DNA from: Carnegiea gigantea
Taxonomy: Eukaryota > Streptophyta > Magnoliopsida > Caryophyllales > Cactaceae
Direction: 5' to 3'
Length of the DNA: 64,000 bases
Assembly (NCBI GenBank): GCA_029747015.1
Contig: JAKOGI010000008.1
Location: 124,001-188,000, forward strand
In this document: positions 1 to 10,100 of the stretch, piece by piece
Layout of the letters: the number at the start of each line of letters is the position of its first letter
Numbering within the stretch: position 1 is the stretch's first letter
The notes under the pieces: generated by a model
Told to the model about the DNA's origin: nothing
Database searches by the model: none
What the model saw: the letters and a program-made list of their open reading frames with translations, nothing else
Translations under genes and position numbers: made by a program

Positions 1-62
1 CCAACTTCTCGTTTGCTCAAGAATACTCAAATGACCGTATCCCTTCTCAACTCTCGACCTCT

Positions 63-72
63 CCATTTATAG
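63..72 (-). promoter_or_regulatory. TATA box of the viral pregenomic promoter (candidate)
   Basis: The minus strand reads CTATAAATGG here, a good plant TATA box, just after the ORF4-like segment ends at 242. In caulimovirids the pregenomic RNA promoter sits at this place, after the last ORF. Transcription would start roughly 25-35 bases further on, near positions 30-40, and run off the window edge. The 170 bases between the ORF4-like stop and the TATA box hold no other recognised element. Activity is unknown. Confidence 0.45.
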
Positions 73-241
73 AGGGGATGGGGGTACATAGGATGCCCTA
101 ATGGCTACAACATTTTCACATGGCTACAGTTGCCAACAGTAAACTGATGGTTACAGTACACACTTTATTTTACAAACCGGGCACTTGTCAAAATAGTACA
201 ATATTGTGGCAGCCTTTTCAGAACTTTTAATGATGACAAGA

Positions 242-1329
242 CTAGACATCATTATTAAGATTCTGCATACCTTCATCTCCAATTATATTTTCCAGACTAT
301 CATTATCTGGATTATTATCAAAATCTTCATTAATTTGATTAAGATGCTCTGGATCATATTCTTCAAACAACTCAATGAGATATTTCTTTCCTTCTTCTGA
401 TAAGAATTTTCCAACTCTAATATCAAAGAGATAATCAAAAATATCTTCTAATTCTGCACCGTACACTTTTATGTAATCATTGAATTCGTTACTATAGGCA
501 AAAGTAGTTTTCTACAATGCATTAATATTTTTCCTTTTTCAATCAATGCCCAACATTGATGATAAATGTTGAAAACCCAATAGCCCTTGCTAATGCAAGA
601 TCAGTAACTATATGTACCGGATCTCCATAAATTCAATTTTGTCATTGATCATTGGGATCATTGCAATCAACAATTTGGACAAGATAATGAGCTGGCTTGA
701 CTTTTCCATTTTCATATTCAATCAGGGTACTCTAAACCTCCAAAATTAAATATCTGCAAATTGAAATTTTTGTTGGTCCCTCATGATATTTCAGAATCCA
801 ATGGAACCTTTTGAACATGTATTGCTGAAACTTAGTTATAGTTGAGAAAAAATGGGAAATTAGGATCTGAAACTTCTGAGAAGTAAAGAATCATCCTGTA
901 TTTTCAGTCTTTGAAGGCAGGATCTCAGGGAGATATTGAATTGGTTGGGAAACAAATGCCACCGACTCCAGATCTGTCGGGAAAATAGATCATTGTACTC
1001 CAAGACTCCCAAATATCATAGGAATAATGATGATAAAAGTCGATGCAGGCTGCATATCATTCATGGAACTATTTTTCTTGGATATGAGAACTTATTTTTT
1101 CTTGGATATCATAAGGACACCGAAGGTAGCTAATTTGTAATTCTATAAGGGAAATTTTTTGAGCTATTAGATAGGTAGTAGAGAGTAGATCAAAGTATGA
1201 TCTACTTTTTGTATGGAATTCAAAGTTATCAATAAGGACTTTACTAGAAGGCGTACCCCTTTCTAGTAGAATTGACATTTCATTAAGGATTTTCTCCTTT
1301 TCTGACAGGAGGTCGGCTTTGATAATCAC
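242..1329 (-). pseudogene. ORF4-like region of the caulimovirid, broken
   Basis: Two open stretches flank a region of stops and frame changes. The first (1329-1069) begins MIIKADLLSEKEKILNEM directly after the end of RNase H. The second (about 508-242) is acidic and ends at a TAG at 242-244. Together they occupy about 1.1 kb, near the size of the fourth ORF (translation transactivator / inclusion-body type protein) of cavemo- and solendoviruses, which lies in this place. I see no motif that proves homology, so the identity rests on position and size. At least one in-frame stop (near 505) and probable frameshifts make it non-coding today. Confidence 0.4.
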
Positions 1330-3261
1330 TATTGACGAGTTCTCAAGTTAAACTGCCTGCCAGAGAGCTCTTCGATCCCTATATATGTTCAATAGAGAAG
1401 GAAAACTGGCTAAACCATAATTGCCAACGCAGGAGTCGTCCTTGCACGTGCATATTTGATAAATTCTTTTTTACAAAATCAAGTATTCATTTGTAATCAG
1501 TTCGAATGAGTAAAGGTTTAGGGGCTAAAAAGATTAAGAATTTTTCATTTCCCCTTATGACTACAAGAATTTCTTTTTCCAATCGTGGAATAGTTGCATT
1601 CTACTTTATTAAAAACTTCCACTGTAATATTTGCAGAGTTTTTCTCTTTCTTTGATTTTGAGTACCGCACTCCAGTGTTCATTGCTAGCATCTGTCTCAA
1701 GAATTAAATCATCTTATTCATTAGGCAAATTAAGGACAGGAAGATTTTTACACATATTCTTGAAATTTTGCACAATCTTTGTATCGTTAATCGTTCATGT
1801 CCAACTAACATCTTTCTTGAGTTTTTACTGTAATGATTTTCTTAGTTTAGCTAAATCTTTAATGAAATCAGAAGTATAAGTAAGAAACCATATAAACCTT
1901 TTTAATTGCTTTCTATCTTCAATTTTTTAAGGAAAATTATATATTTTTTTCGGAATATGTTTTTATAGAATAATCTGTCCAACTTTTATATCTAAACCTA
2001 AGAACTCGATTTCTTGTTCAGCATAAATGCACTTGTTTTTTTCAAGTATAATAATGTGATCAATGCATCTTTGGGTGACAGCCAGAACATCATTTTTATA
2101 TTGTTCTATGGTTTTAGAAAAGATAAGGATATCATCAATGTAAACTAGACAATAATGATTAAGGTCTTTAAAGATGTTATCCATTCTTCTCTGAAATATT
2201 TGAGGTGTATTTTTAAGACCAAATGGCATCACTATCCATTCATAATGTCATTGTGGGGCACTAAATGCAGTTAAAGAAATACTTTTCTCATCCATTTTTA
2301 TCTGCTAATAACCACTTTTGTAATCCATTTTCGAGAACCAAGAGACTCCTTGAATTCTGTTGAAAATGACTGTTTTGTTACAAATATAATAACCATCAAA
2401 AATAGTGGTATCATTAAGTTTTTTGTAATTGATTACCATTCTGGCTTTTCCTCTTTTTTCCTCAACATAATTTCTTACCATGAAAGCGAGGCTGGCATGA
2501 AGACTCTTACTGTTTTTAATTAATCTTTTATCCATAAGTTCTTTGATTTATTTATTAAACTCTTGAATGTCCTGGTGGGTATACACCATTTGTTTAACTC
2601 GGATGATAGTATTGGGATTTAATAAAGTGATTTTAGTAAATGTTTTGTCTTTATCCCAAAATTTCAGAGGATTGTCAGAATAGAATTCTTTGCATAATTT
2701 TTCTTGTTGTTCAATTATCTACTCTTTAACAGATAACTCGAGTGATGAGATTGTTAGTGCTACTTCATGTTGTACAGGCATTACCTTCTCACCACACTGA
2801 CTGCGTGTAAATTCAATTTTGTGATGAGTGTAAGCCTTACTTAATTTTTCAATAGAAACTGAGTGACCATTAATCGTAAATATTATTTGGTTTATGGTCT
2901 AGGTGCATGGAGAATATAATCTTTGAAAATTATTTCCAATAATCATATCATGAGAGGGTTAATCAGTAGTCCATAGAACTGGTATAATATATTGAACTCC
3001 TCCTAATTCTATGGCTAATCCTTCTATAACTTCATTGTGACTCATAATACTATTATCAGCTATTCTTACTTGTAAATAATTTTTAACTTTTTTCCACATA
3101 AATTCAGAAAATAATGTTCTTTTTTCAAAGTATACAAAACAACCACTATCTATGTAGGCACACAGGTCATATTTATTATATTCCTCTAAACATACCTTTA
3201 TTGGGATATTTATGCTATTGGAGTTTGTATTGGTAGCTTCATATGATATTTTCATAATCAT
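1330..3261 (-). pseudogene. Caulimovirid protease-reverse transcriptase-RNase H polyprotein, broken
   Basis: In order on the minus strand: an aspartic protease with the catalytic DSG at 3142-3150; the RT fingers/palm (2535-2305, with MVINYKKLND and SKMDYKSGY); the RT palm block beginning MMPFGLKNTPQIFQRRMD at 2232, with YIDD at 2131-2142; and RNase H around 1700-1330, whose first active-site stretch LILETDASNEHW is near 1690. These motifs are diagnostic of Caulimoviridae pol, which copies the pregenomic RNA into DNA. The gene is cut into at least five pieces by stops and frame shifts, most densely in RNase H. The ATG at 3261 follows the end of the movement-protein region closely, as expected for a separate ORF3. 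Confidence 0.88.
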
Positions 3262-3272
3262 ATTTTGACTAA

Positions 3273-4439
3273 TTCATCCTCATAAATTGGTTCACTAACA
3301 GTTCTAGTTTTGTATCCAATGATCTTTCTTTCCGGACTTGTTAATCGATCTAAATTGGGTCTTGCAACTTCAAAACTCATTCTACTCATTTCACTGGTCA
3401 TGCTAATTGTATCCTCTTCCCTATGCTCTTCTTTGGCGGATGAATATCATTCTTTTCAATCGGACTTTGTACTCATACTTCTTAATAATTGGGGTTTAAT
3501 GGTGATTTTTCCCTCCTCATCAATTTTTATTACATTTTTCTTATTAATTTTTGTAGGGTGGGCAAAGTTAGATATCCATGAACGATCGATTTTTATATCT
3601 TGAGGGTTAGACTTAATTCTCTGAATTTTCTGCATCGGGGTAGGACTTTCAATTTTTTCTACCTATATCATTGTTACCTTAGTCTTAGGGTCTATCGTAT
3701 TATCTAACTTATAGATGTTTTTTAAAAATATCCTTAACGGATATCCTCCTCTTTTCATATCCATCCCGACTATTTTGATCTTAAGAGATATGAAGTTTTT
3801 AGCAAATTCATCTTTTAGGCTCACATAATATCCAGGTCGATAAATGAAACCTGCTGACCCATTACATTAATTTGTTTTCATCGCTATAATTATTTGATTA
3901 TTAAATTTGGTATGTCTAATATCACAGAGTAAAGCGTAAAGATCAATATTTTTACCATAATACTGTAATGGAGTGATCTGAACTTTGACACTTCCGACAT
4001 GGATATATCTATACTTTCTATTTTTGTTATACTTAAGGATATTCTCCCAATTGATCAGATTAATTTCCCCAATGTCATACTCATAGCCCTTGATCTCCAG
4101 ATCCCCTTCCATCATTTCACATACGTATTTGCTTTTTATTTGAAAAATAGATTTTTTATAGATCATGTTATTTTGGATTATGGGAAGAACCCAATATCCC
4201 TTAACTTCTTCATGATCATTATCTACCATAAATTCTTCTCCTTGAAGATCACCAAAGCTTACCGAGCTACTTTCCATCATATGACTAGTTTCTTCATAAT
4301 CACTTTCTTCATATTCATTGTCCTCTATAATTTCAACAATTCCTTTGTTGTTGCATATGGCTAGTTGTAAAACTTCATCTTCACTAAGCTCAACATAATC
4401 TAGACTTCCCAAAGTTTCAATAAGTTTGTTATTCTTCAT
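3273..4439 (-). pseudogene. Caulimovirid movement protein region, broken
   Basis: The segment 4439-3867 starts with ATG, has an acidic N-terminal part rich in E and D, then a 30K-type movement-protein core: the stretch YIHVGSVKVQITPLQYYGK followed by an LCDIRHTKF block near 3900 matches the conserved core of caulimovirid movement proteins. These proteins act at plasmodesmata to let virions or nucleoprotein pass between cells. The segment ends in a stop at 3866; the downstream part (to about 3273) keeps recognisable movement-protein character and a hydrophilic tail but is interrupted by stops. Its start lies directly after the zinc-knuckle end of the coat region. Family-level call is good; exact boundaries are not. 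Confidence 0.65.
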
Positions 4440-6144
4440 ATTTTTGCATTCGTTAGCATAAACCCCTACTTCTCTACATGCCCAACATTTGCAGTTGTTT
4501 TTTCCTACCGGGCACTAAGCAACTTTCCTAAGAAATCTACGTTTTTTAGGACTCGATTTGTTATAATATTTTCTGCTACATTTTTCGCATCTCTGCTTGT
4601 TAAAACTCTTTTTCTTATAGAATTTTCTTTTTCTTCTTTTCTCAGATTCTTTTCCCTATTGGTGAGGTAAATCCCAATAAGTCAAGAACTGCTTCTTAAT
4701 CTTCTTTTACTTTTGAAAATCAAGACATTGTTCATTGACCTATTTTCGCAAATAGGAAATTCTCGCTTCAACGGTATCTACAATATCTATTCGTTCAAAC
4801 CATGCCATGTATTTTTCATTAATTATAGAATTTATAGGATATGGCAATTTGTCATAAAACATGCCAATATTTGTTTCATTATGCCCAATTTTATAATAAT
4901 ATTGACTGAATTCTGCAATATAATTTTCTAAGTATCTCATATCCCATAATTCTATATTGTTAATTTTTCTTTGCCATTCTCGTGTTTTTTCTTCAAAAGC
5001 AATTTTAGCTCCGATGAATTCGGTCTCAATTTCTTTACATAGACTTCTGAACATAGCAGCTGGTGTTTCCATCGTTCTTAAAATATTTTTACCATCTTCA
5101 CTTAAAGAATCATACCAGTCAGTTACAGTGCTCGAGAAACTATGCTCGATACAATTTAGAAAGTTCGCCGCAGTTCATGTAGTATTTAAATTTAAGACAC
5201 TGTTCATTCATCTTTTCCAATGCTCAAATATTTCTTCTCTATTATGAGCTCCATCAATGTGTAAGATATAACCAGTTTGACTAATTGGGGTAAGGTCAAT
5301 CTCTTCATAGGTCGTGATTTTTATTGGGACAAACCCGAAGGAAAAATTATTTGTTCGTCCTGCAGGAACATACCTAGGTCTCAAGAAATGAGTGTTTATT
5401 CTGGAAGGTTCATCAAATTCTTCAGGTTTACGAACGACATTATTAACAAGATTAGTCTCTGTTTCATGTAAGTCAATTTCCTCTCCTATTTCGTTAATCT
5501 CATTTTTCGCAACTATTTTACCATATTTTTTATCTAATTTTCGTTTAATTTCTTCTAATGGTAACACATTAAGATCATTGAGTTTAATAAGATTCATTTG
5601 CTGATATATTTTTTCTTCTAGTTGGACATTATTAGTCTCTTCATTGTCATCAGACAAGACATCATATTTATCACTAATAGTGCTCATAATTTTATTTAGT
5701 TCTTTGGAATTTTGTTCTCTATGAAACATTTTTTGTACCTCTTCAAGACTACATTTTTCATACTCAATCTTCTTATTCTTTCTTCTCACTGGATTTTTCA
5801 CTAGATTGTTCTCCTACTTCTTTTTGGATTTTTATCTCTTGCAAAGGAAACGAGATTTTGTTTTTTGGGGTTTGAAAAGGATATTTATGCTGAAAAGGAA
5901 TGCTAATTTCAGGAGTAACTTTTTCGTTATGTCTAATTTCGTTAATAAGAGAAAGATGAACAACTGTTAACTGATTCTTAAGATCTTTTAGTTCAGTCTT
6001 AATTTTAGCTAATTCCGCTTTTAATTCTAAAGCTATATCAGTAATATAGTTTAATTGGGGTGCTACTGAGATATTACCATTTGGTGAATGAACAATATGT
6101 GAATAATTTGGACCAGGACAAGCAGGTGATGCTTCCAGTATTAA
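4440..6144 (-). pseudogene. Caulimovirid coat-protein region, broken
   Basis: The frame opens near 6144 with no clear ATG. Its first 100 or so residues (6100-5950) are rich in L, K and E with heptad-like spacing, suggesting a coiled coil. The piece 5801-5208 is hydrophilic and lysine/glutamate-rich. The piece 5072-4740 resembles the conserved caulimovirid capsid core (METPAAMFRSLCKEIETEF and the AWFERIDIVDT stretch). A basic segment and a CCHC-like knuckle follow at about 4600-4450. In that knuckle the usual histidine is replaced by valine (CWACREVGVYANEC), so a zinc ligand is lost. Several stops and frame changes separate the pieces. It lies first after the primer site, as in cavemo- and solendoviruses. 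Confidence 0.65.
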
Positions 6145-6227
6145 ACGTAGTTAGTCACACTTAATCACGATTAATTGGTTTAATTAATCATTAATTAGCT
6201 TAATAATCTTAATTATTTTAATGCACG

Positions 6228-6241
6228 TGGCTCTGATACCA
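6228..6241 (-). other. tRNA-Met primer binding site
   Basis: The minus strand reads TGGTATCAGAGCCA, a 14-base complement to the 3' end of plant initiator tRNA-Met. Caulimovirids use this site to start minus-strand DNA synthesis, and by convention it marks base 1 of their genome. It sits about 85 bases upstream of the open coat frame. Copia retrotransposons use the same primer, but no LTR end adjoins this site and the next genes are viral. Confidence 0.75.
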
Positions 6242-6600
6242 GATGAAAGAGAACGTCGAGATCTATTAGTGAGTAAAAAATCACAAACACAATTTTAGAA
6301 TTTTTAAAAGTAAGTTTTTAAATATTAGGGTTAAATTGTAAATTTTTAAAAGTTTAGGGGTCTTTTTACAATTTAAAAGGGTCTATAAATTATTATACCC
6401 AAATTCTAAGGTTCCAGAAATTATTATACCCAAACTTAAATAGATGCGTAAATATATTTTCAAACGGATCAAATTCAAAAATAATTACACTAAAGTACGA
6501 TGGTTCGAGGGGCAATTCTCCCTTTTTCTTTTCTATATATATTGGGTTCATTTATTTATTATTTTATTTCAAAATTAAAATAATAATAATTACATTAGGT
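6242..6600. other. AT-rich stretch between viral copy and host promoter
   Basis: No ORF or transposon end recognised. On the minus strand two similar phrases containing GGGTATAATAATTT occur near 6370-6430, and runs of A and T dominate. It may include part of the viral leader upstream of the primer site, or the virus-host junction; I could not place that junction. A TATATATA run at 6534-6541 on the plus strand could serve as a TATA box for the gene downstream. Confidence 0.3.
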
Positions 6601-6982
6601 TACCCAAAAAAAGGAAGATCGACGGCCGCATTAGGAAAGCGGCCACCGTCTTGGCTGGGCTCACTCATGTCCTGCCAGGTGTCGGCCCGTACCGCTCTTT
6701 AATTTTTCCTCTTCCTTTTTTCCTTTTTTTTTCCCCTAAGAAAGAAACTTTTAAATGCCCTCGCCTCCTCTGTTCGCCAATTCTGGGAGCATATGCCGGA
6801 GAGAGGGAGGGGCGCACTGTTGATTAGATAAGTAATCTCTCACGGGGGCAGGGCAGACGACTCGGGGGAAGCCAATCAGTCTGAGAGAGAAAAAGAGAGG
6901 AGTAAGGATTTGATTGCGGTCGAGGCCGAGGGGCAAGTGAAGTGAGAGAAAATCAAATCGGATCAAATCGAAATTGGAATCG
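6601..6982 (+). promoter_or_regulatory. 5' flank and probable 5' UTR of the FLC-like MADS gene
   Basis: GC content rises sharply from about 6620, with GCGGCCGC-type stretches and long GA-rich runs (6790-6960) typical of plant 5' UTRs. The only ATG leading into the MADS domain is at 6983. The promoter itself may reach into the AT-rich segment before 6600 (TATATATA at 6534-6541). Transcription start is not identifiable by eye. No CArG box was found in a quick read. Confidence 0.4.
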
Positions 6983-7173
6983 ATGGGGAGGAGGAAGATA
7001 GAGATGAAGAGGATTGAGGATAAGAGCAGCAGGCAAGTGACGTTCTCAAAGAGGCGGTCTGGACTCATCAAAAAGGCGAAGGAGCTCTCTATTCTCTGCG
7101 ATGTCGAAGTTGCTCTCGTCGTCTTCTCCAGCCGCGGTCGCCTCTACGAATTCTGCAGCGCCGGCTCCTCCAG
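6983..7173 (+). CDS. FLC-like: Exon 1 of FLC-like gene: MADS domain
   Basis: Encodes 63 residues plus two bases. The MADS domain fills nearly all of it: [20 protein letters not shown] (DNA-contacting helix and turn), then [20 protein letters not shown] (dimerisation strands). I chose the ATG at 6983 because it gives the canonical MGRRK start; the open frame extends three codons upstream without an ATG. The donor CAG|GTATGT at 7174 is a near-consensus plant 5' splice site. The exon ends in phase 2 (two bases, AG, of a split codon), the usual phase for MIKC exon 1. Confidence 0.93.
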
Positions 7174-10100
7174 GTATGTTTCTCTCTCTACTAATCGACT
7201 GCTCTGCCTCTCTCTTTGTCTGTGTGCTTCATGCTCAATTTAGTTGTTCGTACGAATTTCGATTTATTTCTTGTCATCTCGAATTGCTCTGATTCATATC
7301 ATATGTTTCGCCTCTGTCGACGCGTGAAGTGCTTTTTTTTTTCTTTTTTTTTTTTTGATTAGGGACGCGTGAAGTGCTTTCTAATCATAATAGTGTCTGT
7401 ATGTGAACTTGCGAGTAGTTCTCTGTTTATTTTATGTGATTTCGGGTGCTGCTTTCGAAATTTAGGATTACCTAAATTAATTGTTCTACTTGGAAGGCTC
7501 TTCCACTGATGCTGCTGCTACTGTTTAGTTCGTGTAACGATGTTTCGCCCTTTTTAAGGCTCTATTGTTTTTTTTTGGCTCTTTTTTCTGCCTAGTCATT
7601 TCATATTTCTATTTTTGAGCTCTAGTTTTCTGCTCTTTTTTTATTTTGAGCCCTAGTTTGACCAAATTTGTCTGTATCCCAAGGTTTGAGGTATTTTCCT
7701 TAGATTTAGGTGATATGTACAAGATGCTCACAAGATGATTGCGTCTCTAATGCTATCATTACCCGCGGTTCTCTGGCGATTTGGTTTTTGTTTCACTTCT
7801 CATATTTATATCTCGTTTAGGCCATAGGAAGGCGTGAATATTTAAAAAACATACTACCTTTGTTAAGCGTGAAACTTTCCTTTCCCTTTATAGTAAAAAG
7901 GGATAGGTGGAGTGTTTCGCTTTTTCTTGAATTTTTTTTTTTGGGTAATGGCATGTCTATATTTAGATGATATATTTTACTTTTTCCCCCCCACCTTTTT
8001 ACAACTTCAGGCACCGCTGTTGACCGTTGTTTGTATTAGCATGATAAGGACATGCCCTGTCACGATCACACAGTTTCCTTACACATTAGCCCGGCATTCC
8101 CAAGTTTTTATCCATTGGCTGAGATCAATCCGGCAAAGTTTGGTGACTGCTTTGCAATTCTTGCCAATTTGCAAAACTCACCAATCACTCTCGGCTTGGT
8201 GGTTACACTTTCCCCCTGCCTGGCACCATGCATCTTGGCGTATGTTGCTCTTGAACGTGATCAAAACAATCAAATAAATCAATCAAATAATCTTGTAAAC
8301 GAACAAAATCTATAATAGAAAATTTCTATTCGTACATGAATCAACAGGAGCTGAATTTTGATAAAGTAGAGACCCAATAACTGAAAATGAATTAGCCTAA
8401 GTGGGTCCAACTTTCAAAAACATAACCGTTTGGCTTATCAGAAACTTTTCTTTTAATTTACTCATCTCAACTTATTGGGTTTTTTCCTCCCCGGGTAGTC
8501 TCTATTTTATTAGGGTTGAGTTGTGTTGTTGGTTCGTGAAGGGGGTAGAGCTCTCTTATCATATATTTTCTCAATTCGCAAGATACAAACTCGATATCTT
8601 AAGGGGAAGATGTGTGGAGTCATTTGAACCAACTTGTGTTGGTAGAACTTGTTAGTTACACGTAGGCATTATGGTTTGATGAAAGATCTTCAAATGAGAA
8701 TTGAGATCTAGAGTCGATAAGGAGAATTTCTATTCATACAAAATGTGATGCAAATTTGTTTCAAAGAATGGAATTCTATCGCTTTGTAGTATAGGCATTA
8801 AAAGATGTTATATTCAAGCCCTGTCCCTTAATCCCTATAATAGCTGGTCATCATGCAATGTTTTGTTGGACATAAATATAATGATAATAATCAACCTTCC
8901 AATGCAAATGTGATTATATCATATGTGATAATCATAATTACCTTCGTTATAATGTTAAATACATCTAATTAATGAATAAACTATAAATGTTAATGTAGTC
9001 AACATATAATAGATTTGATAACTACTTTTATTATTTACATTGTAAGAGCATATCCTAGTCCTTGGATATGTGGCTTGATAAAGCTCAATTCTATATAGTC
9101 CTTGTGGCATTGCCTCCACTAATATGTCTGAGAGTTTTTGCTTTACGGTTGTAGTTTAATGAGCATTGGGGGGGGGTGGGAGAGGAGCATAAGGTGCTTA
9201 GGTGTATATGGCAAACAGACGACTACACCCAATGAATGCCGAACCCATTGAGTACATATATCCATACGATTTTTTTTAGTCCTTCCGCCAAATAACCCTT
9301 AACGTGGAGAATTTGTGTTTCATGGAATTTAAACATCAGAGACCAAGGTTACTGGGACTCAAATACCCCTCAAGAGGCTCTTGTTTCCTTTAGAATTTCA
9401 AAGGTATTCGCTTTGCAGTTGTAGTTGTAATAATTAGAGGGGTATAAAGTTGCTCAATCACACTATGAAGTTATGGGAGCGAGTGATTGAGAGAAAGTTA
9501 CGGAAGGATATTTTGATATCAGAGAATCAATTCGATTTTATGCCCGGCAGGTCGACCATAGAGGCGATTTGCCTTCTTAGAAGACTCATGAGATTGTACA
9601 GAGATAGAAAGGTAGATCTCCATGTGATTTTCATTGACTTGAAAAAGCATATGATAGAGTTCCGCGTGAAGTGCTATGGAGATGCTTGGAAAAGAAAGAA
9701 GTGCCCTCTATGTATATTCGAGTTATGAAGGACATGTACGAGGGAGACAAAACGAGTGCAAGGACGCCAGGAGGAGTTACTAATGACTTCCTCGTTGGTA
9801 TGGACTTGCATTAGGGTTCAGCTTTAAGTCCTTTTCTCTTCAGTCTAGTTATGGATGTACTTACAAGAGAAATTCAAGATGAGTTATCATAGTGTATGTT
9901 ATTCGCAAATGACGTTGTTCTTATTAATGAGACTCAGAGAGGAAGTTAATGACAAGTTGAAGCGATGGAGACATACACTGGAATCTAAAGGTTTTAGAGT
10001 AAGTAGATCAAAACTGAATATCTACGTTGTTTTAGTGGGAGGGAAGATGAGGGAGGAGAAGTCCCCATTGATGGGATGATAATACCAAAGGTCGAGAAAT

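Larger units (their letters stand above)
1..6241 (-). mobile_element. Degenerate endogenous caulimovirid (pararetrovirus) copy
   Basis: Read on the minus strand, this block carries in order a tRNA-Met primer site (6228-6241), a coat-protein region with a zinc-knuckle-like end, a movement-protein region, an aspartic protease, reverse transcriptase, RNase H, a fourth ORF-like segment, and a TATA-box region near the window edge. No integrase and no LTRs were seen. Capsid and movement genes placed before a separate protease-RT-RNase H gene, followed by another ORF, is the order known in cavemoviruses and solendoviruses; badnaviruses and petuviruses place movement before capsid. Every gene is broken by stops or frame changes, so this is a dead genomic copy. 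The left end is cut by the window, so total length and copy number are unknown. Genus assignment is inference; family assignment is strong. Confidence 0.85.

Noticed and set aside
6751..7071. Minus-strand 106-codon ORF over MADS exon 1
   Set aside because: Shadow of the MADS exon and its GA-rich 5' UTR on the opposite strand.
8227..8860. Two CATGCA (RY-like) cores at 8227 and 8854 in early intron 1, reminiscent of the FLC cold-memory element
   Set aside because: A six-base core is expected by chance about every 2 kb per two strands; no extended motif or paired spacing supports a regulatory element.
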